56,060 nt of DNA from an uncultured Actinomycetes bacterium (GTDB lineage: Bacteria > Actinomycetota > Actinomycetes > Nanopelagicales > Nanopelagicaceae). Positions 46,720 to 56,060 of the stretch are shown one piece after another (positions within the stretch are counted from its first letter, which is position 1; every line of letters begins with the position of its first letter). Below the pieces are notes generated by a model. The model was not told the DNA's origin. It made no database searches and worked only from the letters and a program-made list of their open reading frames with translations. The stretch covers positions 1 to 56,060 of the forward strand of contig CAILHY010000013.1 in assembly GCA_903834145.1 (NCBI GenBank). The letters are read 5' to 3'. Position numbers and translations under genes: made by a program.

Positions 46720-46725
46720 AGAGTA
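46720..46725 (-). promoter_or_regulatory. candidate -10 TACTCT of the EamA gene
   Basis: On the minus strand TACTCT lies just after the acyl-CoA dehydrogenase stop and is followed by TACCGC and the ATG, six bases. It may give the EamA gene its own leaderless transcript. Confidence 0.4.
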
Positions 46726-46727
46726 CT

Positions 46728-48554
46728 TTAGAAAGCGCTCTCCGCAATCTCCATGATGGAATTATCGGTCGCCTCAACGATCGCTCGATCGGTGCTGATG
46801 TGCGGAAGCATATTAGCCACGAAGAATTTAGCAGAAGCGACTTTCCCGTTATAGAAATCAGCATCTTTGCCTGCAGTTGGTAATTTTTCCGCAGCGATAT
46901 CTGCTTGGCGAATCAAGAGCCACGCGGTGATGATTTCTCCAACAGCCATGAGGCAGCGAGAAGTATTTAGACCAACTTTATAGATCTCTTCGGGCTTTTC
47001 TTGGGACTCCATTGCATGGCCAACAAGGACGGCAATAATGGCATTGAGATCACCAAGAGCCTTTAGTAACACTGCTTTCTCAGTGGCATGTTGGCCCCCC
47101 GATTGAGCAAATGTGGCAATTTCCTTGCCTAGTAGGCCAATTGCACGACCACCATCTTTCACAATCTTTCGGAAGAAGAAATCAAGACCTTGAATGGCGG
47201 TGGTGCCTTCATACAAGGTATCGATCTTTGCATCGCGTACATATTGTTCTAACGGCCAGTCTTGTGTGAATCCGGAGCCGCCAAATGTTTGTAATGATTC
47301 AGTTCCAAGTAATGTCCAGGACTTTTCACTGCCATATCCCTTTACGACAGGAAGCATTAAGTCATTGAGCGCTTCAAGATCATCAATTGTTGCTTTATCA
47401 GTTCCCTCGGCACGGGCAATTGCCAACGAATCTTGGATAGATGCAGTGTACAAAACTAGTGCGCGCATACCTTCGGAGTATGACTTTTGCACCATCAAAG
47501 ACCTGCGAACATCGGGATGATGAATAATCGTGACACGTGGACTTGCCTTGTCATTCATGATCTTCATATCCCCGCCTTGTACGCGAGTTTTAGCGTATGC
47601 GAGCGCTTGTTGGTAGCCAGCCGAAAGAGTGGCGATAGCTTTTGTGCCAACCATCATGCGAGCAAATTCGATGACTTTAAACATTTGAGCGATGCCTTCA
47701 TGGACATCGCCTAATAAGTAACCAACGGCAGGCTCTTTCTCACCTAGATTCATTTCGCAGGTAGATGAAACATTAAGGCCCATTTTGTGTTCCACTTTGG
47801 TGACATACACACCGTTGCGTTTTCCGAGTTCTCCTGTTTCAAAATCAAACATAAATTTAGGAATAATGAAAAGGCTCAAACCTTTCGTACCCGGTCCGCC
47901 ACCTTCGCGACGAGCAAGAACATAGTGAATTATATTTTCGTTGAGGTCGCTATCTCCCGATGTAATAAATCTTTTCGTTCCGGTGATGTGCCATGTCCCA
48001 TCAGGTTGTTCTACTGCCTTGCTACGTCCAGCACCAACATCACTTCCAGCTTCCGGCTCAGTCAACATCATTGTTGCGCCCCAGTCGTTATCGACCATGA
48101 GCTTTGCCAATTTCTTTTGCTGAGCATTGCCCAGGTAGTAGGCAACATTTGCAAAGGAAGTTCCCGATGCATAAATATGAATCGATGGATTAGAACCCAA
48201 AACCATTTCAGCAATAGCCCATCGCAGTGATGCAGGAATAACCGTTCCACCGATTTCTACCGGTGCATCAATGCGCCACCATTCGTTATCCATATATGCG
48301 CGATAAGACTTAATAAAGGAGGGAGGTAATTTTGCATCGCCTGTTGTTGGATTGAAATCAACACCGATTCGATCGCCATCAACAAAAGATGCAGCAAGAT
48401 CGTTTTCAGAGAGTCGCTTCATCTCCTCGAGCATTCCCATCACAGTGTCGCGATCAAGCTCGCTGTAGATGGATTTACCCAGAACATCCTCACGTTTGAG
48501 TAGGTCAAAGAGGCAGAATTCGATATCGCGCAGATTGGCTGTGTAGTGGCTCAT
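46728..48554 (-). CDS. acyl-CoA dehydrogenase (large FadE5-like type)
   Basis: FAD enzyme of fatty-acid beta-oxidation. The 608-residue protein is longer than classical ACADs (about 380), like the FadE5 type with a C-terminal extension. It has MMLTEPEAGSDVGA, WHITGTKRFITSGD, GLSLFIIPK, and the catalytic Glu in TLYEGTTAIQ. Its specific acyl chain is not predictable. It is divergent from tRNA-Gly/dcd. TAGCAT lies nine bases before the ATG. Confidence 0.92.
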   Translation of the reverse strand: MSHYTANLRDIEFCLFDLLKREDVLGKSIYSELDRDTVMGMLEEMKRLSENDLAASFVDGDRIGVDFNPTTGDAKLPPSFIKSYRAYMDNEWWRIDAPVEIGGTVIPASLRWAIAEMVLGSNPSIHIYASGTSFANVAYYLGNAQQKKLAKLMVDNDWGATMMLTEPEAGSDVGAGRSKAVEQPDGTWHITGTKRFITSGDSDLNENIIHYVLARREGGGPGTKGLSLFIIPKFMFDFETGELGKRNGVYVTKVEHKMGLNVSSTCEMNLGEKEPAVGYLLGDVHEGIAQMFKVIEFARMMVGTKAIATLSAGYQQALAYAKTRVQGGDMKIMNDKASPRVTIIHHPDVRRSLMVQKSYSEGMRALVLYTASIQDSLAIARAEGTDKATIDDLEALNDLMLPVVKGYGSEKSWTLLGTESLQTFGGSGFTQDWPLEQYVRDAKIDTLYEGTTAIQGLDFFFRKIVKDGGRAIGLLGKEIATFAQSGGQHATEKAVLLKALGDLNAIIAVLVGHAMESQEKPEEIYKVGLNTSRCLMAVGEIITAWLLIRQADIAAEKLPTAGKDADFYNGKVASAKFFVANMLPHISTDRAIVEATDNSIMEIAESAF

Positions 48555-48625
48555 GCACGTAGGATGCTACTCGCCAGTAACTTATGCAAGTCAATCAGCG
48601 TAGAAAACGGCAGATTTTTAGGAAT

Positions 48626-48699
48626 TGGAGCGGGCGACGGGAATCGAACCCGCGCTGTCAGCTTGGGAAGCTGACGTGATACCACTTCACTACGCCCGC
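48626..48699 (-). tRNA. tRNA-Gly (anticodon CCC), CCA encoded
   Basis: 71-base cloverleaf (48629-48699) plus encoded CCA (48626-48628): acceptor GCGGGCG/CGCCCGC, D arm GTGA/TCAC, anticodon stem TCAGC/GCTGA with loop TTCCCAA, T stem GCGGG/CCCGT with TTCGATT, discriminator T. The other two tRNAs here do not encode CCA. It lies between the acyl-CoA dehydrogenase and dcd genes. Confidence 0.97.
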
Positions 48700-48767
48700 A
48701 GATCTAGGCCCTAGGCCCTTGCACAAGAAAAAAAGCGCCCGACTAGGTCAAGCATAGGCAAGGCAGG

Positions 48768-48773
48768 TAAAGT
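48768..48773 (+). promoter_or_regulatory. candidate -10 TAAAGT of dcd
   Basis: TAAAGT lies eight bases before the dcd ATG, and no Shine-Dalgarno is present. Confidence 0.35.
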
Positions 48774-48781
48774 CGCCAACT

Positions 48782-49360
48782 ATGTTGCTCAGTGATCGCG
48801 ATCTTCGCGTTGAAATCAAGGCAGGCCGAGTCCGGGTTGAACCCTTCGATGAGGGGATGATCCAACCATCGAGTATTGATGTGCGCCTGGATCGTTTCTT
48901 CCGCGTCTTTGAAAATCACAAGTACTCAGTCATTGATCCATCGGTAGAGCAAGGTGAACTCACACGAGAAGTAGAAGTCGGTGCATCGGAATTTTTCATT
49001 TTGCACCCCGGTGAATTTGTATTGGCAAGTACTTATGAAGTTATTACTTTGCCTGATGACATTGCAGGGCGCCTTGAAGGTAAGTCATCGTTGGGTCGCC
49101 TTGGTTTACTGACCCATTCCACAGCAGGTTTTATTGATCCAGGATTTTCCGGGCACATCACGCTAGAGCTTTCCAACGTAGCCAACTTGCCAGTGAAACT
49201 TTTCCCAGGAATGAAAATTGGTCAGCTCTGCCTTATCAAACTTACCTCTGCGGCAGAACACCCGTATGGTTCGGCGCTGTATGGGTCTCGCTACCAAGGA
49301 CAGCGCGGGCCAACCCCCAGCCGTTCATGGATGAACTTCCATCAGAGCGATATTCAGTAA
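48782..49360 (+). CDS. dcd: dCTP deaminase
   Basis: Trimeric enzyme that converts dCTP to dUTP, or in actinobacteria often directly to dUMP. The 192-residue protein has [23 protein letters not shown], the catalytic [20 protein letters not shown] block and the KIGQLC..LTS end, with the C-terminal [11 protein letters not shown] tail. The mono/bifunctional distinction needs structural residues I cannot verify. Confidence 0.94.
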   Translation: MLLSDRDLRVEIKAGRVRVEPFDEGMIQPSSIDVRLDRFFRVFENHKYSVIDPSVEQGELTREVEVGASEFFILHPGEFVLASTYEVITLPDDIAGRLEGKSSLGRLGLLTHSTAGFIDPGFSGHITLELSNVANLPVKLFPGMKIGQLCLIKLTSAAEHPYGSALYGSRYQGQRGPTPSRSWMNFHQSDIQ

Positions 49361-49390
49361 ATCTTCATACTCTCGTTAAGTAAAGAGCGG

Positions 49391-49396
49391 TAGATT
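49391..49396 (+). promoter_or_regulatory. candidate -10 TAGATT of lemA
   Basis: TAGATT is followed by ACTTCC and the lemA ATG, six bases. No Shine-Dalgarno is present. Confidence 0.45.
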
Positions 49397-49402
49397 ACTT
49401 CC

Positions 49403-49957
49403 ATGTCTACTATTGAAATTGTCCTATTAATCATCGCAGCAATCGGCTTTTTCGTTGTCACTCTATACAACCGCCTTGTCCGACTTAATGTTTCAGTTGA
49501 TGAGGCTTTTGCTCAAATTGAAGTGCAACTCAAGCGACGTTCTGACTTAATTCCGAATCTTGTAGAAACCGTGAAAGGTTATGCATCACACGAGAGCGCA
49601 ACTTTTGAAAAAGTTGTGAGCGCTCGCGCTAAAGCAACGACCGCAACGACGGTTGCCGATGTCGCAGCAGCTGATGGAATGGTCACTCAAGCACTTCGCG
49701 GTTTGCTTGCTGTTGCTGAGGCTTATCCAGATCTGAAAGCATCAACTAACTTTTTAGCCTTGCAAGAAGAACTTTCCACAACGGAAAACAAAGTTGCTTT
49801 TGCCCGCCAGTTCTATAACGACAATGTTCGGTCATTGAATACAGCAGTGAAAACCATCCCCACATCACTCTTCGCAGGTATTGCAAAAGTCAGCGCACGT
49901 GTCTTCTATGAAGTTGAAGATCCACAATCTCGCCAAGCACCAACAGTTAAGTTCTAA
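49403..49957 (+). CDS. LemA family protein
   Basis: Membrane-anchored helical protein, 184 residues. One N-terminal helix (about 5-22) precedes the LemA domain: YNRLVRLNVSVDEAFAQIEV, LKRRSDLIPNLVETVKGYA, NFLALQEELSTTENKVAFARQFYND, VPTSLFAG-like end. LemA genes often sit beside htpX; here the gap is six bases. It probably works with HtpX in membrane-protein quality control. Confidence 0.9.
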   Translation: MSTIEIVLLIIAAIGFFVVTLYNRLVRLNVSVDEAFAQIEVQLKRRSDLIPNLVETVKGYASHESATFEKVVSARAKATTATTVADVAAADGMVTQALRGLLAVAEAYPDLKASTNFLALQEELSTTENKVAFARQFYNDNVRSLNTAVKTIPTSLFAGIAKVSARVFYEVEDPQSRQAPTVKF

Positions 49958-49963
49958 GTCTCT

Positions 49964-50881
49964 ATGGCCGAGGTTTCCTTTAGGGGTCTGCAAAGCGCTA
50001 ACCGCCGTAAAACCTACTTACTTCTTGGTGGCATGGGCGCTCTTGTCTGGGTTGTTGTCTATGCCGCTCTTACATATTTTGGCACCAGCACTGTCGGAAT
50101 TGTTCCTATCGCAGTGGGCATTGCGCTGATCTCAGTGTGGGGCTCCTATTACACATCAGACTCAATAGTTCTGCGCATGACTGGCGCGAAACTATTGCAA
50201 GAGAGTGATAACCCCAATCTTTTTAACGTGATTCACGAAGTAGTGATCGCAAGTGGATTGCCTATGCCGAAAGTGGCGATTGTTGATGATCCAGCACCTA
50301 ATGCTTTTGCAACAGGGCGCGATCCAGAGCATGCGGTGATTGCTTTCACCACCGGAATATTGGATGCCATGGATCGTGATCAATTGCAAGGTGTTGTTGC
50401 ACACGAGATGTCACATGTGGCAAATAGAGACACTTTGGTTTCTGCTGTTGCTGCAACAACTGCGGGAGCAATTGCACTTCTGAGTGACATGTTGACTCGT
50501 ATGATGTGGTTTAGCGGCGGCCGACGCGATGATCGTGATAACGGCGGCAATCCAGTTGCACTTGTTATTTCACTAATTGTTCTAATTCTGGCTCCGATCG
50601 CAGCGATGATGTTGAAATCTGCTGTTTCTCGCAGGCGTGAAGCTTTAGCGGACGCAACTGCGGTAGCTTTTACAAGAAACCCTGCAGGACTGCGATCTGC
50701 CCTTGAAGTTCTCGCTGCAGATTCGACGGTTGTGCATCAGCGATCTACCGCAGTTGCGCATATTTGGATCGAATCACCACTAGATGGAAAGTCGGTTTCG
50801 AAACTTTTTGCTACTCACCCACCCATTGAGGAGAGAATTGCTGCACTTCGGGCAATGGAAAGTTTGGGACCTAATAAATAG
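49964..50881 (+). CDS. htpX: HtpX-like M48 zinc metalloprotease
   Basis: Membrane protease that degrades misfolded membrane proteins. The 305-residue protein has two N-terminal helices (about 18-62), the zinc motif HEMSH (147-151), a second hydrophobic pair, and the third ligand Glu in RREALADATAVAFTRNP. The family tail SKLFATHPPIEERIAAL is present. It follows lemA by six bases and ends against the convergent sensor kinase stop. Confidence 0.92.
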   Translation: MAEVSFRGLQSANRRKTYLLLGGMGALVWVVVYAALTYFGTSTVGIVPIAVGIALISVWGSYYTSDSIVLRMTGAKLLQESDNPNLFNVIHEVVIASGLPMPKVAIVDDPAPNAFATGRDPEHAVIAFTTGILDAMDRDQLQGVVAHEMSHVANRDTLVSAVAATTAGAIALLSDMLTRMMWFSGGRRDDRDNGGNPVALVISLIVLILAPIAAMMLKSAVSRRREALADATAVAFTRNPAGLRSALEVLAADSTVVHQRSTAVAHIWIESPLDGKSVSKLFATHPPIEERIAALRAMESLGPNK

Positions 50882-52393
50882 TTAAGCGGTGATCGGGAAG
50901 AAGAGCGTGAACGTTGCGCCCTCACCAAGTTTTGATGTCACGCTAACGCGTCCACCATGAGCACGCATCACAGCATCAACAATAGAGAGACCTAACCCAC
51001 TGCCTTCATCGCTTGTACGAGAACGAGATATATCCGCGCGGAAGAAGCGTTCAAAAATCTTTTCTTGATCATGTTCACTCAATCCTGGTCCTTGATCTTG
51101 AACAGCAACAGTGACGCCTTCATCGGATTGTTGAACGTTTACCGAAATACTGGTGCCCTCGGGAGTGTGTGTACGCGCATTCGCCAATAAGTTTGCAACC
51201 ACTTGATGAATTCGATTGTTATCACCCAATACATAAATATCTTCATCGGGTACATCCACACTCACGGGATGGTTTGGTCCAGCAGCACGCGCAGATTCGA
51301 CCGCTTCTTTCACAATGGAAGACAAATTAACAGGAACATTTTCAACTTCGCGCGCTTGATCGAGTCGAGCAAGAAGCAATAAATCCTCGACCAAAGAACC
51401 CATGCGCAATGATTCTTTTTCAATGCGTCCCAGCAATTCTGATGTTTGGACCTCACCTTTAACGGCGCCTTGGCGATGCAATTCTGCAAAGCCTCGGATC
51501 GCGGTTAACGGCGTGCGAAGTTCATGGCTTGCATCGGCTACGAAACGACGCAAGCGATTTTCACTTGCAGTACGTGCTTCGAATGATTCTTCAATACGTG
51601 CCAACATCTGGTTGAGGGATGCGACTAATCGACCGACTTCGGTATCAGGTCGAGCATCGGGAAGCCGAGCAGAAAGATTTCCCGCAGCAATAGATTCCGC
51701 GGTGGTTTCGACCTCTTCTAGTGGTTTCAGGCCAATATTAATGACTCGTCCAGAGGCTAATGCAATGAGCAAAAGTGCAATCAGGCCGATAAAGATAAAG
51801 AGGAGTTGAAGCTGGTGCACCGTTTGATCAATATTTTCCAGTGATTGAGCAACTACAACACTTCCGATTGCAGAAGGCAGTACGCGCGCAAGGACTCTGA
51901 AATCAGAGCCGGGCGCAGAAATTGTGAATGGAACATTCTTGTGGAGCAAGACTTGGGCGGGAGTCATTCCGTCAACAAATTTACCAATGGTTTGTGTATT
52001 GAGATCTCCACCAATTATTCCCAGGATGTTTCCCTTTGCTCCAAGGAGCGTGACAGACATTGTTGTTGGTACTGATCGAAGTGGACGCATTGTTGGAGCT
52101 GGGTTGGCAGCAACAGGGGAGTTCTCGCCCGTTTCAGTATGTGTTGTGCCCATCATCGTGGTGTTGTCATCTTGAGCAATACCTGCACGGTCAAGACGCA
52201 GGGCACTTCCTCCGGCAACACTAGATAACTGCGTATCCATTTGAGTTACGAGAAAAGAACGGAGAGCACTTCCTGCTGCAACGTCTGAAGCGGCAAAACC
52301 TAAACCGGAAAGTACAACCACCCCCACAATTAATCGATTACGCAGGCTCCATAAACTTAATGGGCGCGAGACGTTGCGAAGTGGGGATGGCAT
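50882..52393 (-). CDS. HAMP-domain sensor histidine kinase
   Basis: Membrane sensor of a two-component system. The 503-residue protein has helix 1 (about 20-38), an extracellular domain (about 39-192) with a low-complexity Thr/Pro/Met-rich section, helix 2 (about 196-215), HAMP, HisKA with phospho-His H290 in DASHELRTP, and an HATPase domain with NRIHQVVANLLANA, DQGPGL and GSGLGLSIV. The signal is unknown. It lies 26 bases after the response regulator gene. Confidence 0.93.
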   Translation of the reverse strand: MPSPLRNVSRPLSLWSLRNRLIVGVVVLSGLGFAASDVAAGSALRSFLVTQMDTQLSSVAGGSALRLDRAGIAQDDNTTMMGTTHTETGENSPVAANPAPTMRPLRSVPTTMSVTLLGAKGNILGIIGGDLNTQTIGKFVDGMTPAQVLLHKNVPFTISAPGSDFRVLARVLPSAIGSVVVAQSLENIDQTVHQLQLLFIFIGLIALLLIALASGRVINIGLKPLEEVETTAESIAAGNLSARLPDARPDTEVGRLVASLNQMLARIEESFEARTASENRLRRFVADASHELRTPLTAIRGFAELHRQGAVKGEVQTSELLGRIEKESLRMGSLVEDLLLLARLDQAREVENVPVNLSSIVKEAVESARAAGPNHPVSVDVPDEDIYVLGDNNRIHQVVANLLANARTHTPEGTSISVNVQQSDEGVTVAVQDQGPGLSEHDQEKIFERFFRADISRSRTSDEGSGLGLSIVDAVMRAHGGRVSVTSKLGEGATFTLFFPITA

Positions 52394-52419
52394 AGTGAGT
52401 AAAGGTTAGCGCGAAAGCA

Positions 52420-53163
52420 CTATTTCTTAGGTGGCATCCGAAGGCGATATCCAACGCCGCGCACTGTGTGAATCAGTGGTGGGTCAAAGGAGTCGATCTT
52501 CTTGCGCAAATAGGAAATGTAGGTTTCGACAATTCCAGCATCTCCGCGGAAGTCGTATTGCCATACATGATCCAAAATCTGCGCCTTAGAAACAACGCGA
52601 TCGGCGTTAATCAAGAGATAACGCAGTAATAAGAATTCAGTCGGGGAGAGATCAATGAGTTGACCTGCGCGATAGACCTCGTGAGTTGCTTCATCGAGTT
52701 CGAGATCAGCAAAACGGATCTTCTCATCATCAGGCAACATTTCAATGGCGCCAGTACGACGAAGGAGTGCACGAAGTCGCGCGACGAGTTCTTCCAAACT
52801 AAATGGCTTAGTCATGTAGTCATCGCCACCGATTGTTAAACCAGCAACTTTATCTTCCATGCCATCTTTAGCTGTAAGGAAAAGAACGCCAACGTTGTGC
52901 CCTTCAGTGCGAAGTTGTCTGCACACTTCAAAACCATCTAGGTCAGGCAACATGACATCCAGAACCATTGCATGCGGTTGAAATTCCTCCGCTACTTGCA
53001 ACGCTTGCGCGCCATTGGCTGCAGTTCGAACATCAAAGCCAACAAAGCGAAGGCTCGTAGCGATTAAATCGCTAATGCTCGACTCATCATCCACCACCAA
53101 GATTCTGTGGGTCGTAACTTCTTTAACTTCAGTCACTGCTTCACGCTCTCTGAGAGTCGTCAT
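52420..53163 (-). CDS. OmpR/PhoB-family response regulator
   Basis: Partner of the adjacent kinase. The receiver domain has ILVVDDESS and phospho-acceptor Asp in VLDVMLPDLDG; the C-terminal winged-helix DNA-binding domain has LSPTEFLLLRYLL, VDTYISYLRKK-like and TVRGVGYRL. I chose the ATG at 53163, 247 residues, because AGAGGTG is eight bases upstream; GTG 53172 and ATG 53169 are alternatives. It lies 61 bases after the Fe-S reductase gene. Confidence 0.93.
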   Translation of the reverse strand: MTTLREREAVTEVKEVTTHRILVVDDESSISDLIATSLRFVGFDVRTAANGAQALQVAEEFQPHAMVLDVMLPDLDGFEVCRQLRTEGHNVGVLFLTAKDGMEDKVAGLTIGGDDYMTKPFSLEELVARLRALLRRTGAIEMLPDDEKIRFADLELDEATHEVYRAGQLIDLSPTEFLLLRYLLINADRVVSKAQILDHVWQYDFRGDAGIVETYISYLRKKIDSFDPPLIHTVRGVGYRLRMPPKK

Positions 53164-53232
53164 AGTCATCACCTCTTGTATGCAGAGAACACCTGCAACC
53201 TGGGCGTTGTCTGAGAATAGCCCCTAAAGCGA

Positions 53233-55305
53233 CTAGGGATTTAGAGGTTTAACCGAGCGAAGTAGCGCTTGGGCGACATCGAGAACCTCAACTTCAGACT
53301 CCCGAGCGCTGACACCATCGGAAACCATCACCCGACAGAAGGGACAGGCCACGGCAATCTCTTGGGCACCGGTAGCCAGGGCTTCGTCCACCCGGTTGAG
53401 GTTAATGCGGGTACCGATGGTCTCCTCCATCCACATACGTCCGCCACCAGCCCCGCAACAGAAGGAGCGTTCCTGGTTGCGTGGCATCTCGGTGATCTCA
53501 ACGCCGGTTGCACCGAGAAGTTCGCGTGGTGGTTCATACACTTTATTGTGACGACCTAAATAGCAAGGGTCATGATAAGTCAGAGTTTTCTCGCTCTTGT
53601 TTACAGGAACAAGTTTTCCTTCGCGTACAAGTTGATTAAGAAGTTGCGTGTGATGAACAACCTGGAGTTCGTATCCGCTCTGTGCGTAATCGCGACCAAT
53701 AGTTGTGAAGCAATGAGGACAGGTGACAACGATCTTTTTTGTTCCCTTATCTGTACGTGATGCAAAAACTTCCTGGAAAGTTTCGATATTTTCTTTAGCA
53801 AGAATTTGATACAAGAATTCATTACCAGCACGTCGAGCAGGATCGCCTGTGCAATTCTCTTTCTTTCCAAGGACAGCGAAAGTTACGCCAGACATGTACA
53901 ACAACTCAGCAACAGCTTTTGTTGTTTTCTTAGCACGATCTTCGTATGCCCCGGCGCATCCAACCCAGAAAAGATATTCGACATCTTCAGGAAGTTCGCC
54001 CTCAACTTTACGAATCGGGAAATCACATTCAGCGATCCATGCGTCGCGGTCTGCGCGATTAGCACCCCATGGGTTTCCGGCATTTTCTAAGTTTCGAAAA
54101 GTACCCCCCAATTCGGAAGGAAATTCTGATTCAACAAGAACTTGAAAACGGCGCATATTGACGATGTGATCAATATGTTCGATATCGACGGGACATTCAT
54201 TGACGCATGCACCGCAGGTAGTACACGACCAGAGAACATCAAGTGAGATGGGTGCGTTATCGCCAACCATCGCTTCGCTTTCGACAACTTTGGCCATCGC
54301 GTGGTCGCGCATTGCCATGATCAGAAGTTTGGGAGATAAGGGTTTTTCGGTATGCCAGGCAGGACATTGGGACTGGCAACGGCCGCACTCTGTACAGCTG
54401 GTCATGTCCAGCAAGCCCTTCCAAGAAATATCTGCGCGCGTTCCAAGACCGAAGACTTCATCATCGGCAGGATCTTCGAAATCAATTACCTTGCCGTGCG
54501 ACAACATTTCTGGAAGTTCACCTAGTGATGGAGTTCCATCGCTATGGCGTTTGTAATAGACATTGAAGAAGGCAAGGAAGCGATGCCATGCGACACCCAT
54601 GTTGAGGTTGAGCGCAATCACGATGAACCATGTCATTGAGACGACAATTTTTATTGCCGCAACAATTTGAATCCACTGTGTGATGGTGCCAAGAGTGAGT
54701 TGCTTAAAGAGAACAACGATGCGCCATGAGAATGTGTAATGCCAGCTCCAGAAAGTATCTGATGAGAGTGCGCCTTCAAGACCACGAAGTGCCATAACGC
54801 AAAAGACGATCGCCAATATTGTTGCTTCAACGTAGTAGGCCTTGAGTGATCCTGAACCATAGAAACGAGAAGCCTCACCTTTGCGGAAGATCCGTGTGAA
54901 TTGACGGATACCAATCAAGGTCACGATTCCAAGCCCGGTAAAGACCGCAATGAGTTCAGTGATGTACTCATAGGGAATGAAATGTCCGATGAGAGGCAAA
55001 GAGAAATACGGATTAATTACTTGACCGTAAGCCGTGAGCAAAGTTCCAAAGAGGGTGACGAAACCAACCATGACAACCCAGTGCGCAATTCCTGTGCCGG
55101 TGAAGTTGAGCATTTTGGTGTGCCCAAGAATTTCGCCCAACATGTGCGCCAAGCGCGAACGACGGTTGCCACTACGAGTTGGGTCAGGTTGCCCCGCTTT
55201 GTAGATAGCGATCAACTTCCGGGCTGCAATGGTCACCAAGGCCAGAGCCAGAATCGTGATGCCATAAGAAAGGACGGGGAGCGCGATATTTAACCAATAA
55301 GCCAT
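53233..55305 (-). CDS. membrane Fe-S oxidoreductase with CCG domains (HdrD/GlpC-like)
   Basis: Probable electron-transfer complex subunit, 690 residues. The N-terminus has about five helices with histidines of nitrate-reductase-gamma type, likely for haem b. Two [4Fe-4S] motifs follow (C304-C307-C310-C314 and C361-C364-C367-C371), then two CCG domains (GCAGAYEDRAK with ENCTGD, and DPCYLGRHN with SFCCGAGGGRMW). It resembles the M. tuberculosis iron-sulfur reductase Rv0338c, also near dnaK. Electron donor and acceptor are unknown. TAACCT lies six bases before the ATG. Confidence 0.9.
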   Translation of the reverse strand: MAYWLNIALPVLSYGITILALALVTIAARKLIAIYKAGQPDPTRSGNRRSRLAHMLGEILGHTKMLNFTGTGIAHWVVMVGFVTLFGTLLTAYGQVINPYFSLPLIGHFIPYEYITELIAVFTGLGIVTLIGIRQFTRIFRKGEASRFYGSGSLKAYYVEATILAIVFCVMALRGLEGALSSDTFWSWHYTFSWRIVVLFKQLTLGTITQWIQIVAAIKIVVSMTWFIVIALNLNMGVAWHRFLAFFNVYYKRHSDGTPSLGELPEMLSHGKVIDFEDPADDEVFGLGTRADISWKGLLDMTSCTECGRCQSQCPAWHTEKPLSPKLLIMAMRDHAMAKVVESEAMVGDNAPISLDVLWSCTTCGACVNECPVDIEHIDHIVNMRRFQVLVESEFPSELGGTFRNLENAGNPWGANRADRDAWIAECDFPIRKVEGELPEDVEYLFWVGCAGAYEDRAKKTTKAVAELLYMSGVTFAVLGKKENCTGDPARRAGNEFLYQILAKENIETFQEVFASRTDKGTKKIVVTCPHCFTTIGRDYAQSGYELQVVHHTQLLNQLVREGKLVPVNKSEKTLTYHDPCYLGRHNKVYEPPRELLGATGVEITEMPRNQERSFCCGAGGGRMWMEETIGTRINLNRVDEALATGAQEIAVACPFCRVMVSDGVSARESEVEVLDVAQALLRSVKPLNP

Positions 55306-55311
55306 GAGCAG

Positions 55312-55317
55312 AGGTTA
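55312..55317 (-). promoter_or_regulatory. candidate -10 TAACCT of the Fe-S oxidoreductase
   Basis: On the minus strand TAACCT is followed by CTGCTC and the ATG at 55305, six bases. No Shine-Dalgarno is present. Confidence 0.45.
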
Positions 55318-55380
55318 GTAGCGGAATCGCAAAGAAGGCGGGAATAAACCTGCCCCAAGTCCTGTTCCCTTGATAACAAC

Positions 55381-56060
<680 letters not shown>

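Noticed and set aside
53849-54145. Antisense open frames in the Fe-S reductase gene
   Set aside because: Shadow frames of a strongly conserved gene with no ribosome binding site or recognisable domain.

Overview
The window reads as a piece of chromosome from a small-genome, moderately low-GC actinobacterium that contains its replication origin. Gene order supports this: dnaA-dnaN-recF-dciA-gyrB-gyrA-tRNA-Ile-tRNA-Ala on one side of the origin and rpmH-rnpA-yidD-yidC-jag-rsmG-parA-parB on the other. Further out are two other blocks known from Mycobacterium and Streptomyces: cwlM-trxA-trxB-murJ-(DUF6049-like)-Nudix-pcnA, and DUF5318-ponA-GT87-rpsF-ssb-rpsR-rplI-dnaB. Short intergenic spaces, many 4-base ATGA overlaps, and missing members of standard clusters (no rodA/pbpA/pknA between pstP and pknB, short DUF6049-like protein, MurJ without pseudokinase tail) suggest a streamlined genome such as freshwater Nanopelagicales (acI). 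That placement is inference.

Layout. 1-3365: Ser/Thr phosphatase and kinase with PASTA domains, glutamine amidotransferase, divergent crgA. 3414-4477: rhomboid protease and cyclophilin. 4547-11061: an accessory block between the cyclophilin gene and the tRNA pair, with a 3-hydroxybutyrate dehydrogenase-like SDR, an alpha/beta hydrolase, and a divergent five-gene branched-chain-amino-acid-type ABC importer. 11092-20456: two tRNAs and the gyrA to dnaA replication block, all on the minus strand. 18786-20682: oriC, with DnaA boxes on both sides of dnaA and a DnaA-trio-like element next to dnaN. 20746-25374: the rpmH to parB block with two parS sites embedded in gene starts. 25371-32471: minus-strand genes for an aminotransferase, cell-wall control (CwlM-like, MurJ) and redox (thioredoxin). 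32504-40656: pcnA, an MFS transporter, ponA and the ribosomal/ssb cluster. 40706-44114: divergent choline-kinase-like and FAD/GcvT-domain oxidoreductase genes. 44399-55305: dnaB, EamA transporter, acyl-CoA dehydrogenase, tRNA-Gly, dcd, lemA-htpX, a two-component system and a membrane Fe-S reductase. 55381 to the end: an HspR-type operator and the start of dnaK.

Regulatory reading. The strongest unexplained pattern is that many first genes of transcription units lack a Shine-Dalgarno sequence and instead have a TANNNT hexamer 6-8 bases before the start codon, the geometry of leaderless mRNA, while internal genes have normal ribosome binding sites. In two divergent pairs (Nudix/pcnA and choline kinase/FAD-GcvT) the start codons are only 32 and 22 bases apart, so the opposing promoters must overlap. 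The origin has the order DnaA boxes, GC-rich segment, trinucleotide repeats, AT-rich segment known from Bacillus. I found no CRISPR array, transposase, integrase or rRNA gene. No entirely new gene system is evident: the novelty here lies in regulatory architecture and in apparently degenerate catalytic residues of the CwlM-like protein.
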